Counted from the first letter of the stretch, positions 26,212 to 34,723 are shown. The stretch: 64,000 bases of DNA from Pseudomonadota bacterium (GCA_023391815.1 JAEWAF010000072.1:1-64000), one strand, 5' to 3'. Notes: a model not told the origin generated them from the sequence alone. A program made the numbers and translations.

Positions 26212-27507
26212 TCAATGAGCCGCGACGGGAACCGCCTGCAGCGCACTCGCCGGCAATCGCCCGGCGGACCACGCAAACCAGGCGATGACCACGAAGCAGA
26301 CAGTGGGCACCAGAATGGCGTAGTTGATCGCGCTCGCGTCGGACACGACGCCCATCGCGGCGGTGAGCACCGCGCCGCCGATGATCGCCATGACCAGGAA
26401 GGACGACGCGGTCTTGGTGAGCGGACCGAGATCCCGCAATGAATTGGCAAAGATCGTTGGAAACATGATGGACATGAACAGGCTGGTAGCCGCCAGCGCG
26501 TACAGCCCCGACTGACCGCCGACGAACACGGCGATGAGCGTCAGACAGATGTTGATGCTCGCAAAGCCGGCCATGAGCCGGGTCGGGCTGAAGCGGCTCA
26601 TCAGCGCGGTGCCGACGAACCGGCCGATCATGAAGCACACCAGCGACGCGGTCAGATAGCTCGCCGCCGTTTTCTCACCCATGCCCGGCACTTCGGCCTG
26701 CGCATAACGAATCATGAAGCTCCACACACCCACCTGCGCGCCGACATAGAAGAACTGCGCGACGACGCCGAAGATGAAATGTCGACGGCCCGCCAGTGCC
26801 GAGATCGACTGGCGCATCGAGAGTCGATCGGGATCGTCCGGCCTCGGGACCCGCGCCTGCGACGGAAACGTCGTGATCGCCACCAAAGCCGCCCACGAGA
26901 GCACGACGACCGCGACGATCAGATAGGGGATCTGCACCGACTGCGCCTCCGCGGCTTGAAACGCAGCCAACTGCGCCTGGCTCATCGCGGCCAGCTCGGC
27001 TTTCGTCGGCTCGATCCCCGAAAGAATGAACTCGCGCCCGATCAAGACGCCGGTGATCGCGCCGAGTGGATTGAAAGCCTGTGCCAGATTCAAGCGTTGC
27101 TCGGCGCTCGCCGGATCGCCCAGCACCGTGATCAGAGGATTGGCCGATGTTTCCAGGAACGACAGCCCGGCCGCGATCACGAACAGTGCCGTGAGGAACC
27201 AGCCGTACTGGAGCAGCTCGGCTGCGGGATAAAACATCGCCGCGCCCACACCGAAGGTGACCAGGCCCACCAGCACCGTGACTTTATAGCCGTATCTCTG
27301 AATCACCCAGCCGGCCGGCAGCGCCAGAAAGAAATATCCCAGGTAGAACGCCGACTGCACCAGGCTCGACTGGAAGTCGCTGAGGAAAAACGCTTTGCGC
27401 AGATGAGGCATCAGCACGTCGTTCAGGTTGTTCGCCACGCCCCACAAAAAAAACAGCGTGACGATGAGGACCATCGGTGCCAGAGCAGTCCTTGTTCTCT
27501 CGTTCAT
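26212..27507 (-). CDS. fucP: L-fucose:H+ symporter permease (MFS)
   Basis: 431-residue major facilitator with twelve helices of the FucP/GluP subfamily. Recognisable features: TLFFLWGVANNLNDVLMPHL at helix 1, where E. coli FucP places Asn/Asp residues of the sugar site; QSAFYLGYFFLALPAGWVIQ; and LETSANPLITVLGDPASAEQ with RLNLAQAFNPLGAITG, diagnostic for fucose permeases. It lies in the fucose operon between the hydrolase gene (27551) and iclR. Transport of L-fucose from the periplasm fits the exported GH95 fucosidase and the catabolic genes upstream; related permeases accept glucose or galactose, but context favours fucose. Confidence 0.93.
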   Translation of the reverse strand: MNERTRTALAPMVLIVTLFFLWGVANNLNDVLMPHLRKAFFLSDFQSSLVQSAFYLGYFFLALPAGWVIQRYGYKVTVLVGLVTFGVGAAMFYPAAELLQYGWFLTALFVIAAGLSFLETSANPLITVLGDPASAEQRLNLAQAFNPLGAITGVLIGREFILSGIEPTKAELAAMSQAQLAAFQAAEAQSVQIPYLIVAVVVLSWAALVAITTFPSQARVPRPDDPDRLSMRQSISALAGRRHFIFGVVAQFFYVGAQVGVWSFMIRYAQAEVPGMGEKTAASYLTASLVCFMIGRFVGTALMSRFSPTRLMAGFASINICLTLIAVFVGGQSGLYALAATSLFMSIMFPTIFANSLRDLGPLTKTASSFLVMAIIGGAVLTAAMGVVSDASAINYAILVPTVCFVVIAWFAWSAGRLPASALQAVPVAAH

Positions 27508-27550
27508 CCATTCCCCCCGAAGCGATGCCTGCTATGAGGTGCGCATGGTC

Positions 27551-28396
27551 TCAGTCGTAAGCGATCACCTTTTGGCGTTGCTCGCCGAGGCGCTGGATGC
27601 CCAGGCGCATCTCATCGCCCACCTTCAAATACACCGGCGGCTTTTGCCCGAGCCCGACGCCCGGCGGCGTGCCGGTCGTGACGATGTCGCCGGGTTGCAG
27701 GCTCATGAACTGGCTGAGATACGACACCAGATACGCCGGCTTGAAGATCATGGTGCGCGTCGAGCCGTCCTGATAGCGGCGCCCGTTGACCTCCAGCCAC
27801 ATGGAGAGATCGGCCACGTCGCCCACTTCATCGCTGGTCACCAGCCACGGGCCGATCGGACCGAAGCTGTCGCAGCCTTTGCCTTTGTCCCACTGACCGC
27901 CCCGCTCCAGCTGAAAGGCGCGCTCGGAAACGTCGTTGCAGATGAAGTAGCCCGCGATCGCCGCCGCGCCCGCCGCCTCATCGACATACCGGCATTCGGT
28001 GCCGATCACGAACGCGAGCTCCACCTCCCAATCGAGCTTGGTGGAGCCGCGCGGCTGGATCACCGGGTCGTTCGGTCCCGACAGCGCGCTGGTCGCCTTC
28101 ATGAAAATGATGGGCTCGTTCGGGATGGCGGCGCCCGTCTCCGCGGCATGATCGGCATAGTTGAGCCCGATGCAAAGAAACTTGCCGGGCCTTGCGACAC
28201 AGGGGCCCAGCCGGACCGCGCCCGGCACCAGAGGCAGCGTGTCGACGTTCAGATGCTTCAACTCCCCGAGCCGCTGCGGCGACAGCGTCGAGCCGTCGAT
28301 GTCGCCGATGACGCCGCTGAGATCACGGATTGCGCCCTCGCGATCCAGAATGCCGGGACGTTCCTCGCCGGGATCACCATAACGAACTAGTTTCAT
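27551..28396 (-). CDS. 2,4-diketo-3-deoxy-L-fuconate hydrolase (FAH family)
   Basis: 281-residue fumarylacetoacetate-hydrolase-fold enzyme. Metal ligands sit in LDWEVELAFVIG (two Glu) and ICNDVSER (Asp); GLNYADHAAETG and the end motif GDIVTTGTPPGVGLG are family hallmarks. In the non-phosphorylating L-fucose route described for Xanthomonas and for L-rhamnose oxidation, an FAH-type enzyme splits the 2,4-diketo-3-deoxy acid into pyruvate and L-lactate. Its place directly after the SDR gene (nine-base gap) makes this the best assignment. Generic 5-oxopent-3-ene-dioate decarboxylase-type activity is the alternative if context is ignored. Confidence 0.85.
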   Translation of the reverse strand: MKLVRYGDPGEERPGILDREGAIRDLSGVIGDIDGSTLSPQRLGELKHLNVDTLPLVPGAVRLGPCVARPGKFLCIGLNYADHAAETGAAIPNEPIIFMKATSALSGPNDPVIQPRGSTKLDWEVELAFVIGTECRYVDEAAGAAAIAGYFICNDVSERAFQLERGGQWDKGKGCDSFGPIGPWLVTSDEVGDVADLSMWLEVNGRRYQDGSTRTMIFKPAYLVSYLSQFMSLQPGDIVTTGTPPGVGLGQKPPVYLKVGDEMRLGIQRLGEQRQKVIAYD

Positions 28397-28405
28397 GACC
28401 TGTGC

Positions 28406-29140
28406 TCAGTTGGTCCAGCCGCCGTCGATGATGTGACATTGGCCGGTCGTGAATGCGGACTCATCCGACGCCAGATACACGGCCAGCGCCGCGACTTCAC
28501 CGGCCTCGCCGAATCTGCCCATCGGCTGGCGCTGAATGAAGGCTGCCCTCGCGGCAGCGTAGTCACCCGTCGCTCGCAACCGCGCTTCCAGCGATGGCGT
28601 CGCGACGGTGCCAGGGCAAATGGCGTTACAGCGAATCCCCCGCGAGATGAAATCAGCCGCGACCGATTTGGTCAACCCGATGATGGCCGCCTTGGTCGTG
28701 CCGTAAATACAGCGGTTCGGCACGCCCTTGATGGAGCCAGCCACCGAAGAGATGTTGACGATGCTGCCGCCACCGCGCTCGATCATGCCGGGCAGCGTGG
28801 CGCGAATCAGCCGGAACATCGAGGTCACGTTGATATCGAACGATGTCGTCCAGTCTTCCTCGGTGCTGTCGAGGATGTTGCCGTTCGCCACGATGCCGGC
28901 GCAATTGACCAACACATCCACGGCGCCGACCTCTTTGCTGACGGCCGTGATCTCAGCGAGGCTCCGCACGTCGAGGCGGTGCGTGCGACAGCCGTCCAGC
29001 TCCGCCAACGCAACCTCGTTGATGTCGGTTGCGATCACGGCAGCGCCCTGCTGGACGAACACCTCCGCGATGGCGCGCCCGATTCCTTGACCGGCCGCGG
29101 TGATCAAAGCGGTTTTTCCAGCCAGGCGCTGTCCCATCAT
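28406..29140 (-). CDS. 2-keto-3-deoxy-L-fuconate dehydrogenase (SDR)
   Basis: 244-residue classical short-chain dehydrogenase. GGAGAG lies four bases before the ATG at 29140, so that start is preferred to the upstream ATG. Cofactor site TAAGQGIGRA (a TGxxxGIG variant with acidic Asp at ATDIN, favouring NAD), VNCAGI, catalytic Ser in NISSVAGSIKG and YGTTKAA with Tyr and Lys. The segment GVPNRCIYGTTKAAIIGLTK is characteristic of the 2-keto-3-deoxy-L-fuconate dehydrogenase/DHRS6 subgroup. It oxidises C4 of 2-keto-3-deoxy-L-fuconate, between the dehydratase and the hydrolase genes of the operon. Confidence 0.87.
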   Translation of the reverse strand: MMGQRLAGKTALITAAGQGIGRAIAEVFVQQGAAVIATDINEVALAELDGCRTHRLDVRSLAEITAVSKEVGAVDVLVNCAGIVANGNILDSTEEDWTTSFDINVTSMFRLIRATLPGMIERGGGSIVNISSVAGSIKGVPNRCIYGTTKAAIIGLTKSVAADFISRGIRCNAICPGTVATPSLEARLRATGDYAAARAAFIQRQPMGRFGEAGEVAALAVYLASDESAFTTGQCHIIDGGWTN

Positions 29141-29155
29141 GAGTCTCTCCAACGA

Positions 29156-30358
29156 TCAGGCGTGGCGTGGAAAGCAGCCAGGCCCGCTGGGCTCGAACGA
29201 CTTGTACGTGAGGATGAACTCGCGATGGCCCATGTCCTCGGACTTCGTCAGCTGCCCGCCCGCAACGGCGGCCACCAGGGCGACGATCTCGTCGGCGACT
29301 TCATCCAAGTCGCTCTCGCCTTCCAGAATGCGACCCGCATTTACGTCCATGTCCTCGGTCATGCGCCGATAGGTCTCGGGGTTGCCCGTGACCTTGATGA
29401 CCGGCGCGATCGCCGATCCCACGACGGAGCCTCGCCCCGTCGTGAACAACGTGAGGTGCGCGCCGCAGGCCATGAGCTCGACGATCTCGGCGTTGTCCGA
29501 GATGTTTGGAAAGCCGAACTTTGGCGGGCCGTCGGGGACGACATCGAGCAAATACAAACCGGGCGTCTGCGGAATCTCCGCGGGCTTGATCACACCCACG
29601 ATGGGCGACGAACCGGATTTCACGTACGCACCCGCGGATTTCTCTTCCTGCGAGCTGAGCCCGCCCTCCGCGTTCCCCGGCGCGAAGCTGCCGAAACCCA
29701 TGGCGCGATAATACGCTTCAGCCTTAGCGATCGACGCGACGATGGCCTTGCCCACTTCGGGCGTGCTCGCGCGCACAGCCATCGGTCCCTCGCAGCCGAT
29801 CATTTCGCCAGTCTCCTCGAAGATGCAGGTCGCACCGGCCGCGACCAGACGATCGAATGCACGCCCCACGGCGGGATTCGCTGTGATGCCGCTGGTGCCG
29901 TCGGAACCGCCGCAGATCGTACCGACCACGAGCTCACTCAACTGCATCGGGACTCGAACCGCCGACGCGGAGATCTTTTCTTTCATCGCCCTGACGGCAG
30001 CGATCCCGCGATCGATCGCGCTCCGGGTCCCGCCGGCCTTTTGAATGACGATAGTTTCGACGGGCCGGTCGCTCGCGGCCACATGCGCCGCCAGTGCTTC
30101 ACGATTGAACGACTCGCAGCCCAGCGACACCAGCAACACCGCGCCGACGTTGGGATGTGTCGCCAGCGCTTTCATCATTTGCAGCGCGTATTGGTTGGGA
30201 TAGCACCCGGGAAACCCGATCAGGTGCACGTCCGGATCGTCGCAGCGATCCACGATGCGTCGGGCGACGTGGTGCGCGCACTCAACAAGGTATGCAACGG
30301 CAATCACGTTGCGAATGCCCTTGCGCCCGTCCTGACGAAGATACCCTTGAAAGCTCAT
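29156..30358 (-). CDS. UxaA-family dehydratase large domain (probable L-fuconate dehydratase)
   Basis: 400-residue catalytic domain of the D-altronate dehydratase family. Iron-ligand Cys candidates are in LIGFPGCYPNQYA, SLGCESF and GTICGGSDGTSGITANPAVG, and GCEGPM. The usual N-terminal SAF domain of about 100 residues is missing here and instead is fused to the C-terminus of the preceding lactonase, whose stop overlaps this ATG by four bases (ATGA), giving strict translational coupling. Altronate-dehydratase-type enzymes acting on L-fuconate have been described in other bacteria; this one replaces the enolase-superfamily dehydratase of the Xanthomonas route. Substrate assignment rests on operon context. 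Confidence 0.85.
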   Translation of the reverse strand: MSFQGYLRQDGRKGIRNVIAVAYLVECAHHVARRIVDRCDDPDVHLIGFPGCYPNQYALQMMKALATHPNVGAVLLVSLGCESFNREALAAHVAASDRPVETIVIQKAGGTRSAIDRGIAAVRAMKEKISASAVRVPMQLSELVVGTICGGSDGTSGITANPAVGRAFDRLVAAGATCIFEETGEMIGCEGPMAVRASTPEVGKAIVASIAKAEAYYRAMGFGSFAPGNAEGGLSSQEEKSAGAYVKSGSSPIVGVIKPAEIPQTPGLYLLDVVPDGPPKFGFPNISDNAEIVELMACGAHLTLFTTGRGSVVGSAIAPVIKVTGNPETYRRMTEDMDVNAGRILEGESDLDEVADEIVALVAAVAGGQLTKSEDMGHREFILTYKSFEPSGPGCFPRHA

Positions 30359-31494
30359 GTCGCATCCACGCGCTCAGCGCGGGTGTGCGCGCTGATGTAA
30401 TCGCTTTTCATGTTGTGCAAATGGATCCAGCCGCCCGCAGTCACGGCACCCTTCATCGATCCGATCGGCGCACCATACTTGATGACTTTATCGCCCGCGG
30501 ACAGCGCACGGCGGGCCAACTTGTGTCCGAGGTCTGTGTCCTGGAGCACGTGAATCGCTTCGTCGGAGCCGAGGTTGATTTGCTCGCCGGCCCGCACCGC
30601 CCGACAACACACGAGTACGTTGTCGTCCGGATGCAAGAGAATGGCGGGCGCCGCTTGGTGGGCCTTGAGGCGGTAAATCCGCGCGGCGTTGCCGCCCATC
30701 ACGGCACTGCACTCCGCCTCCGATAACGAACTCAAAGCGCGTTGAGTGAGTTCATACCACTGCTCATAACTCGATGCGAGCGTGAGCACCGGCCAGTCGC
30801 TGCCCCAAATAATTCGGGACGGGCCGAACAGTTGCAGGACCGTCTCGGCATACTCCAGCACTTTCGTCGGCGCCACCTCCGGCGCCACTTCGGTCAGCAG
30901 GCCGGATAGCTTGCAGGTGACGTTCTCGCAGGACGCCAATGCGCGCAGCCCTTCTCGCCATGCGCGATCCACCGAAGCGCCGATGGTTGGTTTGGCGGCG
31001 TGATCGATGACGATGGCGAGCTCTGGATGGCGTCGAGCAAGCTTCTCGATGCGACTCAAATGAACCGGCTTGATCAGTGCATCGAACACCAAGCCGTGTA
31101 ACGCGAGTGCATTCAGCGCGCGAGCGCGGCTTGGATCGAGAATCCAATCGGCATCGGCAATGTCTTGAAGCATCGGCCGCACGCCTACGAACTTCGCTTG
31201 CGCGGCTCGCTTCGCAATCTGTTGCTCGACGTCCGGCGCATCGAAGCCCACCCAACCCACGACACCTCGCACCCACGACGTGCGTTGAGCGATCGATAGC
31301 AAATAATCCGACTCCGCCGGCGTCGGCGCGGCCTGCACGAGCACCGCGCCGCTCACCCCAGCACGCGTCAGATGCGAGCGCAGTTCCTGCGGATCGATCC
31401 GCCGAAACAACCCGGGCAGCGCCGGCGTCAGCCACCCGTAGTCGCCTCGTTCCGGATCCCACACATGAGCGTGGGCATCGATGATGGTACTCAT
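30355..31494 (-). CDS. L-fuconolactonase fused to the SAF domain of the UxaA-type dehydratase
   Basis: 379 residues, start at 31494 overlapping the preceding stop by four bases. Residues 1 to about 278 are an amidohydrolase-2 lactonase (TIIDAHAHVWDPERGDYGWL with the HxH metal motif, IVIDHAAKP, and WGSDWPVLTLASSYEQW with the conserved Asp). It hydrolyses L-fucono-lactone to L-fuconate. Residues about 282-379 are a complete SAF domain of altronate dehydratase small-subunit type (AILLHPDDNVLVCCRAVRAG, GDKVIKYGAPIGSMKGAVTAGGWIHLHN without gaps between). There is no ATG, GTG or good ribosome site at the junction, so this is one reading frame. The fusion would tether lactonase to the dehydratase encoded next. 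Confidence 0.88.
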   Translation of the reverse strand: MSTIIDAHAHVWDPERGDYGWLTPALPGLFRRIDPQELRSHLTRAGVSGAVLVQAAPTPAESDYLLSIAQRTSWVRGVVGWVGFDAPDVEQQIAKRAAQAKFVGVRPMLQDIADADWILDPSRARALNALALHGLVFDALIKPVHLSRIEKLARRHPELAIVIDHAAKPTIGASVDRAWREGLRALASCENVTCKLSGLLTEVAPEVAPTKVLEYAETVLQLFGPSRIIWGSDWPVLTLASSYEQWYELTQRALSSLSEAECSAVMGGNAARIYRLKAHQAAPAILLHPDDNVLVCCRAVRAGEQINLGSDEAIHVLQDTDLGHKLARRALSAGDKVIKYGAPIGSMKGAVTAGGWIHLHNMKSDYISAHTRAERVDAT

Positions 31495-32591
31495 ACTTTG
31501 TCGACCGGCAGCGGCGCCGCCTCGTGAATCAGGTTTTGCGAGCGCAATTCGTGCCAGAACTCGGGCGGAATGCGCGTGCGGTAGAACGTCATGGTCTGCT
31601 CGACCTGCTCGCGCCCGCCGAGCCCTGGAATCACCGAAGCGACTTGCGGATGCGCCAGAGGAAACTGCAAGGCCGCGGCAGGCAGTGGCACGTTGAATTC
31701 GCGGCACACGCGCTCCAGGCGTCGCACCCGAAACACCACGTCGGTTGCCGCAACTTCATAATTGAAACGCGGTATGGCATCGCCCCGTGTGCCGGTGGCG
31801 AGAATTCCGGAGTTATAAGGGCCGCCGATCACGATCGACGTGCCCCGGCGCGCGCACTCAGGAAACAATGAGTCGAGGGCTTTCTGCTCCAGCAACGTGT
31901 AACGCCCGGCGAGCAGAATCACGTCGAGGTCGGCCTCCTCCAGCAACTCCAGACAAATCGGAATCTCGTTGACGCCGATGCCGATTGCATCGATCTGGCC
32001 ATCGGCGCGCAGCTTGGCGAGCGCGCGCAACCCACCGCCATGAATCAGCTGATGCATGCGTTCGGGGTGGCGATAGCCATGCGTCATCCGCCCGATGTCG
32101 TGCACGTACAAAATATCGATTCGAGTCCTGCCGAGCCGTTGCAAGCTCGACTCCCAGGACCTCATCACGCCGTCGTGGGAATAGTCGAACACCGGCGTGA
32201 ACGGCATGGCGGAACGAAAGCCGAAACGCTCCGAGTCATCGCTGACGTCGGGCGCGGGTTCGAGCAGCCGACCCACTTTAGAAGACACGACGGTGCCTTC
32301 GCGCCCTCGCAAGCCCGCGCCGACCCGCTGCTCGCTCAGGCCGAAACCGTAGTAAGGCGCGCAGTCGACATAGCTGAGCCCTTCGTTGAACGCGGCATTC
32401 AGCGTGTCCTGCGCTTCAGTATCGGTGATGGGACGGTACAAATTGCCAAGTGATGCCGTTCCCAACCCCAGTTCCGACAGCCGCAGCGCGGTGCGCCCGA
32501 GAGCGCGTCGCGGCAGAGAACTCTGGATCTGGGCGTGATGCGCGCTCATTCGGGTAAGAGCCGGCAAAGTCGGGGGCGATCGCATTCTCAC
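31491..32591 (-). CDS. Aldo/keto reductase, probable L-fucose (D-threo-aldose) 1-dehydrogenase
   Basis: About 350-366 residues of the aldo-keto reductase fold. The conserved start is RRALGRTALRLSELGLGTAS; the catalytic tetrad is visible as Asp/Tyr in VDCAPYYGFGLSE, Lys in VSSKVGRLL and His in ILYVHDIGR. The length and sequence fit the D-threo-aldose 1-dehydrogenase group that oxidises L-fucose to L-fucono-1,5-lactone with NAD(P). It is the first gene of the operon and its stop overlaps the lactonase ATG. The exact start is uncertain: GTG 32591, ATG 32585 and ATG 32549 are all possible and none has a strong ribosome site. A palindrome covers its promoter. Confidence 0.85.
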   Translation of the reverse strand: MRMRSPPTLPALTRMSAHHAQIQSSLPRRALGRTALRLSELGLGTASLGNLYRPITDTEAQDTLNAAFNEGLSYVDCAPYYGFGLSEQRVGAGLRGREGTVVSSKVGRLLEPAPDVSDDSERFGFRSAMPFTPVFDYSHDGVMRSWESSLQRLGRTRIDILYVHDIGRMTHGYRHPERMHQLIHGGGLRALAKLRADGQIDAIGIGVNEIPICLELLEEADLDVILLAGRYTLLEQKALDSLFPECARRGTSIVIGGPYNSGILATGTRGDAIPRFNYEVAATDVVFRVRRLERVCREFNVPLPAAALQFPLAHPQVASVIPGLGGREQVEQTMTFYRTRIPPEFWHELRSQNLIHEAAPLPVDKV

Positions 32592-32598
32592 ATATGAT

Positions 32599-32617
32599 TT
32601 CTATTTTATCTATAGAA
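32599..32617. promoter_or_regulatory. Candidate operator of the fucose operon
   Basis: A perfect inverted repeat TTCTAT-7-ATAGAA lies immediately upstream of the first operon gene, in an AT-rich patch unlike the surrounding DNA. On the minus strand it overlaps TATAGAT and TAAAAT, possible -10 elements. Its size and place suit IclR-type repression. No second copy was seen before fucP or the fucosidase gene. Confidence 0.5.
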
Positions 32618-32723
32618 CCGGTCGGGAATCCTCCGATCCCGCCCCGCCGGACCAGACGTCACCGGGAACAGGCGCCGCGCTGCTTCGTTTCCCTACAGCG
32701 ACGCAGACTCGATGAGGAATTTC

Positions 32724-32954
32724 ATGCCCAGAGCCAAGGTGTCCGCCGCAGGTCCCTCCGCCCCCTGGTGGTTGATGGAGGGAGACGAGGAATGTCGCGG
32801 CTGCGGCCAGCTGTATATATATGAGATGGAGTTTCGCTGTCCGGAGTGTGAAATGACGACCTGCATCCATTGCCGACGACGCCACTCCGACGGCCGGCTG
32901 ATCTGCGTGTCCTGCGCCGAAGCCGCGGCGGGAGGGTCCGCCGATGCCCGCTAG
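32724..32954 (+). CDS. Small Cys-rich zinc-ribbon-like protein in the Ku operon
   Basis: 76 residues; start ATG 32724 chosen for GAGG seven bases upstream. It contains four CxxC pairs: CRGC, CPEC, CIHC and CVSC, spaced like two tetra-Cys zinc sites, with a conserved-looking acidic/aromatic stretch (GQLYIYEMEFRCPECEM) between them. No signal peptide or membrane helix. The gene overlaps the start of the first ku gene by eleven bases, so the two are co-translated. I do not recognise a named family; the operon suggests a partner or regulator in Ku-dependent end joining, but this is inference. Confidence 0.75.
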   Translation: MPRAKVSAAGPSAPWWLMEGDEECRGCGQLYIYEMEFRCPECEMTTCIHCRRRHSDGRLICVSCAEAAAGGSADAR

Positions 32955-33726
32955 AGCCATCTGGAAAGGCGAGCTCAAGCTCGGCAAGCACAACGTCGGC
33001 GTGAAATTCTTTTCCGCCGTCGAAGACCGCAGCGTGCATTTCCATCTGCTTCATGAGAAGGATAAAGCGCCGGTCGAACAGCACATCGTGCGCAAGGACA
33101 CCGGCGAGGATGTGCCCAAGGAAGAAATGCGCAAAGCGTTCGCGGTCGGCCCGAACACCGCCGTGATCCTGCAACCCGAAGAGCTCGAGGAACTGGTGCC
33201 ACCGGAATCGCGTGACATCGAGCTGCTTCGGTTCGTGCCCGCCGATGCCCTGGGCGATCAGTGGTACGAGCGCCCCTACTATCTCGGCCCGGACGGCGAT
33301 ACCGACGATTATTTCGCGTTCGGCGAGGCGCTGGCCCGGAAGGAAGTCATCGGCATCGCGCGCTGGGTGATGCGCAAGAAACGCTATCTCGGAGCGATCA
33401 GTGTCGTCGACGGTTATCTGATCATGACGACCCTGCGGCGTGCGGAACAGGTCTTGAGCTTCTCCGGCGTCGAGCCCGCGAAAGCAGCCACGCCCCAGGC
33501 CAACGAGTTGAAGCTCGCGGAGCAATTGGTGAGATCCATCGAGGCGGACTTCGATCCTCAGCAATGGCAGAACGAATATCGCGAACGCCTGTACAAGCTG
33601 ATCGAAGCCAAGGCGCGCGGCGAGAAGATCAAACCGCTGCCGGTGAAGAAGAAGCGCGCCGAGGGCAGTCTCGCCGACAGTCTGAAAGCCAGCATCGCTG
33701 CCGCCAAGGAGAAGAAAGTTGCCTAG
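32944..33726 (+). CDS. ku: Ku protein (first copy)
   Basis: 260-residue bacterial Ku, the DNA-end-binding ring of non-homologous end joining. It has the Ku-core start (RAIWKGELKLGKHNVGVKFF), the bridge region (ELVPPESRDIELLRFVPADA) and the segment YERPYYLGPDGDTDDYFAFG typical of the ring. The C-terminal tail is Lys-rich and extends DNA binding. The core diverges from the canonical Ku start W-x-G-x-I-x-F-G-L-V found in the second copy, so the two are distinct paralogues and not a recent duplication. The stop overlaps the TTG start of the next ku gene. No ligD lies in the window. Confidence 0.93.
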   Translation: MPARAIWKGELKLGKHNVGVKFFSAVEDRSVHFHLLHEKDKAPVEQHIVRKDTGEDVPKEEMRKAFAVGPNTAVILQPEELEELVPPESRDIELLRFVPADALGDQWYERPYYLGPDGDTDDYFAFGEALARKEVIGIARWVMRKKRYLGAISVVDGYLIMTTLRRAEQVLSFSGVEPAKAATPQANELKLAEQLVRSIEADFDPQQWQNEYRERLYKLIEAKARGEKIKPLPVKKKRAEGSLADSLKASIAAAKEKKVA

Positions 33727-34723
33727 TCGCAAGCGCAAACGCGAGCCCGAACCGCAGGTCGAGGAGGAAAGCGCCTCCGCCCGCGTGCGCTCGCTGTGGT
33801 CGGGAACGATCACGTTCGGTCTGGTCAGCATTCCCGTCGATCTGTTGACGGCCGTGCGTCCACGGCAGACCGCGATGAAACTGGTCGACGCCGAAGGCCA
33901 TGCGCTCGGTCGCCAGTATCATTGTTCGAAAGAAGGCAAGAGGCTCGATTACGACGATCTGGTGCGCGGTTACGAAACCGACGACGGCAAGATGATCGTG
34001 ATCACGGACAAGGAGTTCGAGTCCGTCGCGCCGGAGATGTCGGCGGACATCGAGTTGCGCAGCTTCGTGCCGCTGGAGCAGGTCCCGGCGCTGTACTTTC
34101 AGAAGCCCTACTTCCTCGCGCCTGCCGGCAAATCCGCGAAGGCTTATGTGCTGCTCGCGGAGACCATGAAGCGCACCGGTCGTGTCGCGATCGGCAGCTT
34201 CGTCATGCGCGGTCATGAATATCTGGTCGCCATCGTTCCTGACAATGGCGTCCTGCGCCTGGACACCTTGCGCTATGCCGATGAGATTCGCACGCCGGAT
34301 TCGATCGGCCTGCCGAAGCGCGCGAAAGTGACGGCGGCCAAGGTGACTCAGTTCGCCAAGGAGATCGAAGCGCTCACCCACTCGGAGATCAAGATCGCCG
34401 AGTTGCAGGATCAGGAAGCCAAGGCGCTCGAGTCCTTGGTCGAATCCAAGCAGAAAGAGCAGGACGACGTGATTCATCCGAAGGGTGCCGAGGCGGCGGA
34501 AGACACCGAAGGCGGCGAAGGTGCGAAGGTCATCGATCTGATGGAAGTGCTTCGCAAAAGTCTGTCCAAGAGCACTGTCGTGCGAACCGCGGGCGGCAGC
34601 GAACCGATCGATTTGGCCGAGCGTCGCGCGCAACGGGAGGCTCGCTCGGCTCCCGCCAGGAAGAAGGCGACTCACGCAAAGGCCAAGCGCAAGGCGCCCC
34701 GCAAACGAGCCCGGCGCAGTTGA
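33719..34723 (+). CDS. ku: Ku protein (second copy, long basic tail)
   Basis: 334-residue Ku starting at TTG 33719, supported by AAGGAG seven bases upstream, and overlapping the end of the first ku by eight bases. Canonical Ku core: RSLWSGTITFGLVSIPVDLL, then YHCSKEGKRLDYDDLVRGYE and YFQKPYFLAP. After the core (about 275) a disordered acidic stretch is followed by a Lys/Arg/Ala-rich tail, which in other bacteria lets Ku slide inward on DNA or contact LigD. Tandem divergent Ku proteins may form heterodimers, as reported for multi-Ku bacteria such as Sinorhizobium. Confidence 0.94.
   Translation: MPSRKRKREPEPQVEEESASARVRSLWSGTITFGLVSIPVDLLTAVRPRQTAMKLVDAEGHALGRQYHCSKEGKRLDYDDLVRGYETDDGKMIVITDKEFESVAPEMSADIELRSFVPLEQVPALYFQKPYFLAPAGKSAKAYVLLAETMKRTGRVAIGSFVMRGHEYLVAIVPDNGVLRLDTLRYADEIRTPDSIGLPKRAKVTAAKVTQFAKEIEALTHSEIKIAELQDQEAKALESLVESKQKEQDDVIHPKGAEAAEDTEGGEGAKVIDLMEVLRKSLSKSTVVRTAGGSEPIDLAERRAQREARSAPARKKATHAKAKRKAPRKRARRS

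Noticed and set aside
28433..30400. 655-codon plus-strand open frame across the SDR and dehydratase genes
   Set aside because: His/Arg/Asp-rich composition, no family features; it opposes two recognisable enzymes of the fucose operon.
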